A stretch of DNA of 64,000 nt, taken from assembly GCF_016900315.1 (NCBI RefSeq), contig NZ_JACSNQ010000006.1, positions 1-64,000 of the forward strand, written 5' to 3'. The notes beneath the pieces were generated by a model, which saw nothing but the letters and a program-made list of their open reading frames with translations, ran no database searches and was not told where the DNA came from. Positions within the stretch are counted from its first letter, which is position 1. Every line of letters starts with the position of its first letter. Source of the DNA: Olsenella profusa. Lineage in GTDB: Bacteria; Actinomycetota; Coriobacteriia; Coriobacteriales; Atopobiaceae. Positions 18,127-30,405 of the stretch are shown here, piece by piece. Both the position numbers and the translations under genes were made by a program.

Positions 18127-19201
18127 GGGTGCCCCCTTCCTGCGTCGGGGCCTGGATCGTGTCGTCGACGTGCGGCGCGCGCTCGTCGTGCAGCCAGCAC
18201 GCCGCGCGGTGCCCGCCGCCGAAGTCGGTCTCGGGCGGCATGAGGCGGTCGCAGACGTCCATGCGATACGGGCAGCGGGTGCAGAAGGGGCAGCCGGCCG
18301 GAGGGTTGATGAGGTCCGGGGGCGTGCCCTGGATCGCAAAGAGCTCGTCGGAGCGGGACTGGTCCACGCGGGGCACCGCGGCGAGGAGCGCCTTGGCGTA
18401 GGGGTGGCGCGGGTGCTCGAAGATGTCGGCGACTGACCCGCGCTCCACGATGAGGCCCGAGTACATGACCACCATGTCGCGCGCGATGTCGGCGACGACG
18501 CCCATGTCATGCGTGATCATGATGACGGCCGTGCCGTAGCGACGCTGCATCTCGCGGATCTCGGAGAGGATCTGGTCCTGGATCGTGACGTCGAGCGCCG
18601 TGGTGGGCTCGTCGCAGATGAGCAGCTCGGGCTTGCAGGCAAACGCGATGGAGATCATGACGCGCTGGCGCATGCCGCCGGAGAGCTCGTGCGGGAACTG
18701 CCTGAAGCGCCGCTCGGGCTCGGGGATGCCCACCTCGTGGAGCAGCTCGACGGCGCGCTTCTCGGCCTCGGCCTTGCTCACCTTCTCGTGGGCCAGTATC
18801 GCCTCGGTGATCTGCCTGCCCACGCGCATGGTGGGGTCGAGCGCGGAGAGCGCCTCCTGGAAGATCATCGCGGCCGAGCCGCCCTTGTAGCGGCGCCAGT
18901 CCTCCTTGGTGAAGGTGGAGGTGTCGCGCCCCTTGAAGACGATGTGGCTCTGGGGGTCGATGACGCCCGGGTCCTTGACGAGGCCCATGACCGCCTTCGC
19001 CGAGACCGACTTGCCGCACCCCGACTCGCCCACGATGGCGAGCGTGCCACCGGGGGCCAGCGAGAAGGACACGCCGCGCACGGACTGGACCACTCCGGCG
19101 TAGGTGTGGTAGGAGACCTTGAGGTCGCGGACGTCGAGAAGGGCGTCCGGTGCGGGCGCGGCCTGCTCGGCGACGCCCGGCGTCTGGTTCTTCTCGTCCA
19201 T
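18119..19201 (-). CDS. oppD: oligopeptide ABC importer ATPase (OppD type)
   Basis: 360 aa. Walker [10 protein letters not shown]-loop IFQEALSALDP, signature LSGGM, Walker B LLICDEP, switch ITHD, and the OppD/F C-terminal Cys region (CPFCTRCPYRMDVC). The N-terminus carries a 20-residue polar extension. It forms the ATPase pair with OppF. Only 4 bp separate it from oppC. Confidence 0.92.
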   Translation of the reverse strand: MDEKNQTPGVAEQAAPAPDALLDVRDLKVSYHTYAGVVQSVRGVSFSLAPGGTLAIVGESGCGKSVSAKAVMGLVKDPGVIDPQSHIVFKGRDTSTFTKEDWRRYKGGSAAMIFQEALSALDPTMRVGRQITEAILAHEKVSKAEAEKRAVELLHEVGIPEPERRFRQFPHELSGGMRQRVMISIAFACKPELLICDEPTTALDVTIQDQILSEIREMQRRYGTAVIMITHDMGVVADIARDMVVMYSGLIVERGSVADIFEHPRHPYAKALLAAVPRVDQSRSDELFAIQGTPPDLINPPAGCPFCTRCPYRMDVCDRLMPPETDFGGGHRAACWLHDERAPHVDDTIQAPTQEGGTHE

Positions 19202-19205
19202 GGGC

Positions 19206-20186
19206 TTACTTCCTCATCCTCGGGTCGAGCGCGTCGCGCAGGCCGTCACCGAAGAGGTTGAACGCGAGCACGATGAGGCACAGGACGAGCGCGGGATAGA
19301 ACAGCTGGAACGGGTAGATCTGAAGGAGCGACTGTCCGTCGGAGATAAGCGTGCCGAGGGAGATCTCGGGGGCCTTGAGGCCCATGCCCAGGAAGGAGAG
19401 GGACGCCTCCGAGAAGATGTAGCTCGGGATGCTCATGAACAGGTCGAGCAGCAGGATGGAGAGCGTGTTGGGGATCAGGTGGCGCACGATGATCTTGAGC
19501 GGCGAGGCGCCCAGGCAGCGCGCCGCGGCCACGTAGTCGCTCTCGCGCAGGCCCTTGACGAGGCCTCGGACCTGACGGGCGGTGTCCATCCAGCTCGTGA
19601 TGCACATGGCGAGCAGCAGCGCCCCCATGTTGTTGCCGGCCACCATCATGATGATCAGCGAGATGAGCAGGCTCGGCACGGAGCTCATGAGCTCGATGAC
19701 GCGCATGAGCACCTCGTCGACGGTGCCGCCGAAGTAGGCCATCGCGGCCCCGCAGAGCGAGCCCACCACGATTTGCACGAACGCGCAGGCGATGGCGACG
19801 ATAAGCGAGACGCGGGCGCCCACCCACACGCGGGTCCACAGGTCGCGGCCGAGGGCGTCGGTCCCGAACCAGAAGGCCGAGGACGGTTCCTGGTTGACGA
19901 CGGTGGCGTCCATGGCGTAGGCGTCGTGGCCGGAGGTCAGCGGGGCGAAGATTACGAGCAGCGCAAAGACCACGAGCACGGCCAGGGCTACCATCGCGAG
20001 CGGGTTGCGGCGGAAGCGCCGCCAGGCGTCGGACCAGTAGGAGACCAGCGGGCGCATGTTGCCCTCAAGGTCGGACTCCCTGATGCCGCGCGTGACGAAG
20101 TCCTCGGGGACGAGGGAGAGGTCCTGCGGGACGTGCCCGGTGGGGTCGATCACGGCGCGGGCGGCCCGCTTGAGCGTATCGGTCAT
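19206..20186 (-). CDS. oppC: oligopeptide ABC importer permease (OppC type)
   Basis: 326 aa. An N-terminal soluble stretch and first membrane segment (about 65-87) precede the permease core. The EAA loop reads YVAAARCLGASPLKIIVRHL. The C-terminal FNLFGDGLRDALDPRMRK is the hallmark end of OppC/DppC proteins. The start MTDTLKRAAR follows GGGAGGGGAG; upstream open codons lack support. Confidence 0.93.
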   Translation of the reverse strand: MTDTLKRAARAVIDPTGHVPQDLSLVPEDFVTRGIRESDLEGNMRPLVSYWSDAWRRFRRNPLAMVALAVLVVFALLVIFAPLTSGHDAYAMDATVVNQEPSSAFWFGTDALGRDLWTRVWVGARVSLIVAIACAFVQIVVGSLCGAAMAYFGGTVDEVLMRVIELMSSVPSLLISLIIMMVAGNNMGALLLAMCITSWMDTARQVRGLVKGLRESDYVAAARCLGASPLKIIVRHLIPNTLSILLLDLFMSIPSYIFSEASLSFLGMGLKAPEISLGTLISDGQSLLQIYPFQLFYPALVLCLIVLAFNLFGDGLRDALDPRMRK

Positions 20187-20199
20187 GTCTCTCCCCTCC

Positions 20200-21159
20200 C
20201 TAGCGCGCCTGGTCGCCGGCAAGGCGGATGCGCGGGTCGACGACGTGGTAGAGGATGTCGGTCAGGAAGATGACCACCATGTACATGGCGGCGATGATCA
20301 CCGTGAAGCCCATCACCATCGTGACGTCGCGGCCGGAGATGGCCTGGATGTAGTAGCGGCCCAGGCCGGGGATCGCGAAGATCGTCTCGATGTAGAACGA
20401 GCCGGTGAGGCACATGGCAATCGTCATCGGGAGCTTGGTCACGATGGGGACGGCGGCGTTGCGAATCATGTGGCGCCGCACGATCTGGCCGCCCGAGAGG
20501 CCGCGCGCCTCGGCGGCCAGGATGTAGTCCTGGCCGAGGACGTCGGACATCGAGGCCTTGAGCAGGCGGGCGTACATGGCCATGTAGCTGAAGCTGCCGG
20601 CCAGGGTGGGCAGGATGGTGTACTCCCACCCGCCGAACATGAGGTCGCTCCCCGTGGGCCATCCGATGACCGGGAAGAGCCCCAGCTCGCCGGCAAACAC
20701 CTGTTGCAGCAGCAGGCCGAAGACGAGCGTCGGGACGCTCACCATGAGTATCGAGAACGCGATGACGGTGTAGTCGACCCAGGTGTTCTTGCGTATCGTG
20801 GCAAGGACGCCCAGGACCAGCCCCACGCCCACGCCCAGGACCACCTGCTGCACGCCGAGGCGCAGCGAGATCGGGCCCTTCTCGGCGATGACGCTCTGGA
20901 CGGTCTGGCCCGGGAAGACGATCGACTCGCCGAAGTCGCCGACCACGAGGCCCTTCATGGTGATGGCGTAGCGCTCCATCACCGGCTTGTCGAGGCCGTA
21001 GCGGGCGTAGACGCGCGCCGCGACGTCCTCCGGGAGGCGGGCCGTGCGCTCGGTGAGCGCGTCACCGGGAACGGCCGCCAGCATGAAGAAGGTGGCGCTC
21101 GCCACGATGAACAGCATGACGATCATCGTGACGAGGCGCTTGAGTGCGTACTTTGCCAT
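20200..21159 (-). CDS. oppB: oligopeptide ABC importer permease (OppB type)
   Basis: 319 aa. Six membrane segments. It starts MAKYALKRLVTM, with the early GD(A)LT segment seen in OppB/DppB. The EAA loop reads YILAAEARGLSGGQIVRRH and the end DILYHVVDPRIRL is family-typical. The gene stands 3 bp after oppA and 13 bp before oppC in the leftward operon. Confidence 0.93.
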   Translation of the reverse strand: MAKYALKRLVTMIVMLFIVASATFFMLAAVPGDALTERTARLPEDVAARVYARYGLDKPVMERYAITMKGLVVGDFGESIVFPGQTVQSVIAEKGPISLRLGVQQVVLGVGVGLVLGVLATIRKNTWVDYTVIAFSILMVSVPTLVFGLLLQQVFAGELGLFPVIGWPTGSDLMFGGWEYTILPTLAGSFSYMAMYARLLKASMSDVLGQDYILAAEARGLSGGQIVRRHMIRNAAVPIVTKLPMTIAMCLTGSFYIETIFAIPGLGRYYIQAISGRDVTMVMGFTVIIAAMYMVVIFLTDILYHVVDPRIRLAGDQAR

Positions 21160-21162
21160 GGG

Positions 21163-22911
21163 CTAGGCTTCCTTGCCAGAAATGTAGGAACGGGAGACCT
21201 CGAGGCCGTTGCCAAACTGCGGGAGAGAGAGGTCCATGACGTAGGGCTGCGTGAAGTTGTGACGGACAGTGTAGTAGACGGGCGCGATGCCGGCGTTCTC
21301 GATGATGTTCTGCTCCATCTTCTGGTAGACGGCGGTGCGCTCCTCGGAGTCGGCCATGGTCTTGAGGGACTCGTACATCTCGTCGTACTCTGCATTGGAG
21401 TAGCCACCCATGAACTTGGCGTAGCCCGAGCCGGTGGCGAAGAGGTCGAAGTAGGAGATCGGGTCGGAGAAGTCGGCGTTCCAGCCCATGAGGTAGAAGT
21501 CGTAGTTGTTGCTGTCACGCTCGGTCACGAAGTTGGCCGCCTCGGACTGGGCGTTGATGTTGACGGTCACGCCCACGCCCGCGCCGATCTGCTGGGCGAG
21601 CCACTCGGTGGTGTTCTTGGCCTGGGTGTTGGTCTGCTGGGTGAGGATGGTCAGGGTCACGCCGGAGACGTCGTCGGAGCCGGTGACCTCCTTGACACCC
21701 TCGCGGAAGAGCTCCTGGCACTTCTCGGGGGTGTCGTACTGCTCCAGAAGGGCCTTGAGCGGCTCGTCGTAGGTGGAGCGGTACTCAACGTCGCCGGAGA
21801 GGATGCCAAACGGGATGAGGCCGTAGGCAGGCAGGTTGAGACCGGAGAGCGCCGTGTTGTTGAAGTCCTCGCGGTTGAAGCAGCAGGAGATGGCCAGGCA
21901 GCACTTGGCGTTGTTCATGAGGCCGGAGGGGCCGCCGGTGTGGTGGTTGAAGACGAGGTAGTCAGAGCCCACGTCGGTCTTCTGGTTGTAAACGAGCTGG
22001 CCCTGGTCGGCAAGCTCCTTCCACTGGTTCACGTACTCGGAGGTGCAGTCGACGGAGTCGAGTGCGCGGGACGTCAGCAGCTGCGTGCGGGTGGCGTCCT
22101 CGGTGACGATGGTGTAGGTCAGCTTCTTGAGCTTAACGTTGTCCTTGTCCCAGTAGTTCTCGTTGGGCTCGAGGACGATCGAGTTCTCAAGGGTGCGAGA
22201 GGTGATCTTGAACGGACCGCTGTAGACCTGCTTCTCCCAGTCATTGGACATGGTGTCAGCGTACTCGTTGATGAGGTCCATGCGCACTGGGTCAAAGCAG
22301 ACATTGGAAAGCTTGGCCAGGAAGAACGGAATGGGGTTGGCGAGACGAATCTCGAGGGTCTTGTCGTCGAGAGCCGCAACGGCGATGTCCTCGGCGGCGC
22401 CCTCGCCGTTCATGTACGCGGCGGCACCGGCAATGTCCTCGGCGAGGAAGGCATAGGAGAAGCCGTTGTCCGGGTTGCAGAGCCGAAGAATCGAGTCCAC
22501 GTAGTGCTGCGCCACGACGGGCTGGCCGTCGGACCATCCGTTATCGCGCAGGTGGAAGGTATAGGTGAGACCATCTTCGGAGACCTCGTAGTCCTCGCAG
22601 CCGGCGCATTCGACGTCATCGATGCCGTTCTCGTCCGTGAAAGTACGGAACAGGCCCTCGTTGAGCTCGGAGAGAACCTCGAACTCGTTCTCGTTGCGGA
22701 TGTCGTTGACATCAAGCGTCTGGAGGTCATTCAGCTCGACGAGGTTCATCTCCTGGGTGGCGTCGGGCGTGCCGTCACCGGCGGCCGCCGCGGGCGCGGA
22801 GGCGTCGTCGGAGCCGCTGTTGCCGCAGGCGGCGAGGCCGGCGAGCGAGGCGAGGCCGGCGGCGCTGGCGAGAAGACCGCGACGGGTGACAGAGGGGTTG
22901 CTACGGATCAT
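21163..22911 (-). CDS. oppA: oligopeptide-binding lipoprotein (OppA/family 5 SBP), Tat-type signal
   Basis: 582 aa. The signal sequence has a twin-arginine TRRGLL (about 9-14), an Ala/Leu core and lipobox LAAC, so it is probably Tat-exported and lipid-anchored. The mature part is a family 5 solute-binding protein (YTFHLRDNGWSDGQPV, SGPFKI, GWNADFSDP). It captures peptides for OppBCDF. The start MIRSNPS has GGGAGGAG 6 nt upstream. It is the first gene of the operon; the 185-bp leader gap shows no clear promoter. Paired Cys (CAGC, CC) in the mature part are unusual. Confidence 0.92.
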   Translation of the reverse strand: MIRSNPSVTRRGLLASAAGLASLAGLAACGNSGSDDASAPAAAAGDGTPDATQEMNLVELNDLQTLDVNDIRNENEFEVLSELNEGLFRTFTDENGIDDVECAGCEDYEVSEDGLTYTFHLRDNGWSDGQPVVAQHYVDSILRLCNPDNGFSYAFLAEDIAGAAAYMNGEGAAEDIAVAALDDKTLEIRLANPIPFFLAKLSNVCFDPVRMDLINEYADTMSNDWEKQVYSGPFKITSRTLENSIVLEPNENYWDKDNVKLKKLTYTIVTEDATRTQLLTSRALDSVDCTSEYVNQWKELADQGQLVYNQKTDVGSDYLVFNHHTGGPSGLMNNAKCCLAISCCFNREDFNNTALSGLNLPAYGLIPFGILSGDVEYRSTYDEPLKALLEQYDTPEKCQELFREGVKEVTGSDDVSGVTLTILTQQTNTQAKNTTEWLAQQIGAGVGVTVNINAQSEAANFVTERDSNNYDFYLMGWNADFSDPISYFDLFATGSGYAKFMGGYSNAEYDEMYESLKTMADSEERTAVYQKMEQNIIENAGIAPVYYTVRHNFTQPYVMDLSLPQFGNGLEVSRSYISGKEA

Positions 22912-23048
22912 GTGGGCTCCTCCCATGTTTTCCTTTGCCCCAGACGGCAGGCCGAGCCACCTGCGGGGCCATTTACCGGTAGGTATTTTCCCGGCCGGGG
23001 GTTACAGGGAGGTTTCCGCGGAATAAACGGTCACGTAAAGGAAATCTA

Positions 23049-23140
23049 CCGGGCTACCGGAACGCCTCGTCGCCGGCCTGCGCCCGCTCGTCCGGGCTAC
23101 CGGGCTACCGGCGCGCCGTCGTCGGCCTGCGCCCGCTCGC
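23049..23140. repeat. 51-bp tandem duplication of the lspA 3' end
   Basis: A 40-bp block beginning CCGGGCTACCGG occurs at 23049 and again at 23100, 51 bp apart; both continue with GGCCTGCGCCCGCTCG. The right copy encodes the last codons of lspA. The left copy is a decayed duplicate downstream of the stop. Confidence 0.7.
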
Positions 23141-23993
23141 GCTCGAGGCGGGCGTCCCAGCGCCACCAAAGCGCCACGGCGAGAAACACCCCACAGGTCA
23201 CGAAGATGTCCGCGACGTTGAAGACGGCGAAGTCGAAGAGCGTGGTGTCGAAGAAGTCCGTCACGGCTCCGGCGGCCACGCGGTCGATGGCGTTGCCGAT
23301 GCCGCCGCCCGCCACGGCCGCCACCGTGAGCACCAGCGAGAGCGGGGCGTCGGTACGTCTGAGCGCAAGCCACGCGCCGCCGGCCGCGATGACCGCAGCG
23401 ATGGCCACGAAGACGGGGCCCGCGCCCTCACCGAGCGAGAAGGCAGCGCCCGTGTTGTAGACGAGGGTGAGGTCCATGACGCCCGGGACGAGCGTCACGG
23501 GCTCGCCCGGGACGAGCGCGGCGCGCGCCGCGGCCTTGGTCAGCTGGTCGAGAAGGACCACCAGGACGGCGGCCAGGCAGAAGAGGGCGAGCCGCGCCGC
23601 CGGGCGGGCGCCGGAGGCGGCACCAGGGTCGGCGACGGGGCCGGCGCACTGTTTCTGGACGTTCTTCTCGCCAGAACCGTCCGGGGACGGTGCGCCCGGG
23701 GTGACGTCAGGGCCGGCGCACCGTTTCCGGTCGGAATTGAACCCCAAACCGTCCGAAGACGGTGCACCGGAGGCGGTACCCGAGGCGGCACACCGTTTCT
23801 GGACGTTCTTATCGCCAGAATCGTCCGGTGACGGTGCGCGTGGGGTGGCGTCAAGGCCACCACCGGGGGCGACGCACCGCTTCCGGTCGGAACTGGATCC
23901 CAAACCGTCCGAAAGCGGTGCGCCAGAGACAGCGCCCTGAGCAGAGCCCTGGGCGCCGCCCGACCCCGCGCGTGTGTCGTGAAGAGGGGCCAC
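23097..23993 (-). CDS. lspA: lipoprotein signal peptidase with a repeat-encoded N-terminal extension
   Basis: 298 aa from a GTG start. The last 170 residues are a normal LspA: four membrane segments, DQLTKAAAR, YNTGAAFSL, and the catalytic aspartates in NAIDR and FNVADI. It cleaves lipoprotein signal peptides in the membrane. The first 125 residues are hydrophilic and repetitive (RKRC and VQKRC blocks) and are encoded by four 52-bp palindromic units. No ATG, GTG or TTG occurs in frame between the last unit and the core. The GTG at 23993 has GGAG 5 nt upstream and lies 2 bp after the ileS stop, so coupled translation through the repeats is the simplest reading. Confidence 0.85.
   Translation of the reverse strand: MAPLHDTRAGSGGAQGSAQGAVSGAPLSDGLGSSSDRKRCVAPGGGLDATPRAPSPDDSGDKNVQKRCAASGTASGAPSSDGLGFNSDRKRCAGPDVTPGAPSPDGSGEKNVQKQCAGPVADPGAASGARPAARLALFCLAAVLVVLLDQLTKAAARAALVPGEPVTLVPGVMDLTLVYNTGAAFSLGEGAGPVFVAIAAVIAAGGAWLALRRTDAPLSLVLTVAAVAGGGIGNAIDRVAAGAVTDFFDTTLFDFAVFNVADIFVTCGVFLAVALWWRWDARLERERAQADDGAPVAR
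23644..23923. repeat. repeat cluster C: four 52-bp palindromic units inside lspA
   Basis: Units at 23644-23695, 23716-23767, 23788-23839 and 23872-23923, each exactly 52 bp, with outer arms near GCGCACCGTTTCCGG and its complement. Starts are 72, 72 and 84 bp apart, all multiples of three. Units alternate between two centres: TTCTTCTCGCCAGAAC (units 1 and 3; unit 3 has TTCTTATCGCC) and GGAATTGAACCCCAAA-like (units 2 and 4). The same 52-bp unit recurs at 58128-58506. Confidence 0.85.
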
Positions 23994-23995
23994 GC

Positions 23996-26833
<2,838 letters not shown>

Positions 26834-27150
26834 GCCTCGTCCTTTCGTCTCCCCGGAACGCAGGAAAGCGCCCCGTCCCACATGCTGGGACGAAGCGCTC
26901 TCACACGGCACTTCGCTTGTGAACCACCCAGCGAGCGGATCTCCGCCTTACTCGGCTGGCCTGTCTCGGCGGCCACTCCGGCGACGCCTACTTGCGGGGT
27001 GCGCCGGCGAGAAGGACCTCCCGCCCGGACTCCCCGCTTTGGGGCCGCGGCTCGGGGGTGATCTTCGCACGGACGCGGCCGCGGGCTCCCACCGTCCCCG
27101 CTCTCTCTGGGCCGCGCGACCCGGGCTACTCTCCCCGTCATCGCCTGTGT
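26834..27150 (-). ncRNA. T-box leader of ileS (Ile-specific)
   Basis: On the minus strand the leader contains a Stem-I-like region with GAGAGTAG and a specifier candidate ATC (27062-27060, in GAAGATCACCC), which matches an isoleucine codon. The T-box stretch GGGTGGTTCAC (26920-26930) includes UGGU, complementary to an ACCA tRNA end. A 14-bp hairpin with AGCGC and GTCCCA arms at 26867-26899 lies just before the ribosome site. Uncharged tRNA-Ile should switch on ileS-lspA. Whether control is by termination or by ribosome-site access cannot be settled; a short U-rich run follows the hairpin. A core GGCGAGAAG (27006-27014) lies in the middle of the leader. Confidence 0.85.
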
Positions 27151-27155
27151 TGAGG

Positions 27156-27187
27156 ATGGTAGCACGTCCGCGCGCGACGGTCACGCG
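27156..27187 (-). promoter_or_regulatory. promoter of the ileS T-box transcript
   Basis: On the minus strand: GTGACC (-35-like), a 17-bp spacer ending TGC, then TACCAT (-10; 27161-27156). It fits an extended -10 promoter placed directly before the leader. Confidence 0.5.
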
Positions 27188-27258
27188 AGAGCGCGGCGCT
27201 CCCGAGGTTCTTCTCGCCGGCCGGGGCGGCCGCTCGCGGCCCCGATGAGGTGGATTCT

Positions 27259-27286
27259 TTGTGCCGGGAGTGCGACGCGGTAATCT
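27259..27286 (+). promoter_or_regulatory. putative ftsH promoter
   Basis: TTGTGC (27259-27264), 16-bp spacer, TAATCT (27281-27286). It would give a leader of about 85 nt before the ftsH ATG. A core CTTCTCGCC (27210-27218) lies upstream. Nothing else is recognised between the T-box promoter and ftsH. Confidence 0.4.
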
Positions 27287-27378
27287 TGGGTATCAAAGAC
27301 CCATGGGTTCGCGCCGGGCGGTCGCTCGCCGGCACGAGCCGGCCCCCGACAGGACGACACGAAGGGCAACGGAACACG

Positions 27379-29286
<1,908 letters not shown>

Positions 29287-29295
29287 CCCTCTCGG

Positions 29296-29375
29296 CCCCG
29301 AAACGTGGAAGGCCCTCCCTCACTGCTCACTGCTTCGCAGAAATCGCGTGAGGGAGGGTCTTCCACGTTTCGGGG
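29296..29375. terminator. very long hairpin after ftsH
   Basis: Arms of 28 bp (29296-29323 and 29348-29375, each beginning CCCCGAAACGTGGAAG on its own strand) differ at a single position that would be a G-U pair. The loop is 24 nt. It starts 9 bp after the ftsH stop and lacks a T-run on either side. It may work as a Rho-independent-like block, an RNA-processing site or a shared 3' end for ftsH and the convergent methyltransferase 110 bp away. Confidence 0.6.
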
Positions 29376-29483
29376 CGTGCTGAGGCCGTCGGCGGTGCGG
29401 GCGGCTTGGGCGCGAGGGCGTCGCGCGCCGCTCGGGGCCGCGGGAGTTTGGGCTGAGGGGGGTGGCGCAGCGCGTGTGGCCGC

Positions 29484-30302
29484 CTAGCGGAAGAGCTGCC
29501 AGAAGGCGACGGCGGAGCTGGCGGCAACGTTGAGGGAGTCGACGCCGCGCCCCATGGGGATGATGACGCTGCGGTCGCATGCGTCGAGCGTCCTTCTCGC
29601 CAGGCCGGTGCCCTCCGTACCAAAGACGAGCGCACGCCGTTCGCCGGCACGCAGCGACGGGTCGTCAAGGGGCACCGCGCCCTCCGTCAGCGCGAGCGCC
29701 AGCACCGTGAAGCCCTGCGCGCGCAGGCCATCGAGCGTGGCCTCGGGCCACTCCCCCGCCGTCGCGCGCGCCCAGGGCAGCTTGAGGACGCAGCCCATGG
29801 AGACGCGCAGGGCCCGACGGCAGAGCGGGTCCGCGCAGCGCGGTGAGAGCACCACCGCGTCGGCCCCGAGCGCCGCGGCGCTGCGGAAGAGCGCGCCGAC
29901 GTTGGCCACGTCCACGAGGTCCTCGAGGACGGCCACCCGGCGCGCCCCGGAGACGACCTCCCCCACCGTGCGCTCGGACGGGCGGTGCAGCGCGCACATG
30001 AGCCCGCGCGTCATCCTGAAGCCGGTGAGGCGGGAGACCTCCTCGTGCGGGAGGACGTAGGCGTCCACGTCGTCGCCCGCTCGTGCGAGCACGTCCGCGC
30101 TCGACGCGAGGTCGCGCTCGTCCACGAGAAACGAGCGCGGGCGGGCCCCGCACTCGAGCGCCACCTCGACCACCAGGCGCGACTCCGCGATGACCGTCGC
30201 CTCCCCGGGCTCGAGACGGTTTCTGAGCTGATGTTCGGTCAGGCGCGCGTAGACGTCGAGGCGGCGGTCGTCCAGAGAACTGACACGTATGACCCTTGCC
30301 AC
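29484..30302 (-). CDS. TrmH/SpoU-family RNA 2'-O-methyltransferase
   Basis: 272 aa from GTG (VARVIRVSSLDDRRLDVY), with GAGGGAG about 6 nt upstream. An N-terminal substrate-binding domain (about 1-105) precedes the SPOUT knot domain with its three motifs: DVANVGALFRSAAALGADAV, VFGTEGTGL and IIPMGRGVDSLNVAASSAV. It methylates ribose in tRNA or rRNA using S-adenosylmethionine. The exact target is unknown. Confidence 0.9.
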   Translation of the reverse strand: MARVIRVSSLDDRRLDVYARLTEHQLRNRLEPGEATVIAESRLVVEVALECGARPRSFLVDERDLASSADVLARAGDDVDAYVLPHEEVSRLTGFRMTRGLMCALHRPSERTVGEVVSGARRVAVLEDLVDVANVGALFRSAAALGADAVVLSPRCADPLCRRALRVSMGCVLKLPWARATAGEWPEATLDGLRAQGFTVLALALTEGAVPLDDPSLRAGERRALVFGTEGTGLARRTLDACDRSVIIPMGRGVDSLNVAASSAVAFWQLFR

Positions 30303-30317
30303 GGGGACTCCCTCTCC

Positions 30318-30365
30318 TGTCGGTGTATCATCACACGTACATATGCTATGACAACTCGCCGGCGC
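30318..30365. promoter_or_regulatory. AT-rich divergent promoter region
   Basis: An island of lower GC between divergent genes. Leftward, TTGTCA and ATGATA are 17 bp apart. Rightward, TATGCT is a possible -10 for the L,D-transpeptidase. Assigned from position and base composition. Confidence 0.45.
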
Positions 30366-30405
30366 GCTCGCGCCGGCGGGCAGGAACACGCTACGAGGTA
30401 GACAG

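Noticed and set aside
20056-23460. Very long open frame on the + strand opposite the opp operon (also similar frames opposite leuS, ftsH, smc and ffh)
   Set aside because: These are antisense shadows caused by high GC at the third codon position. They show no domains, no ribosome sites and repetitive Val/Leu/Ala/Gly/His/Asp composition.
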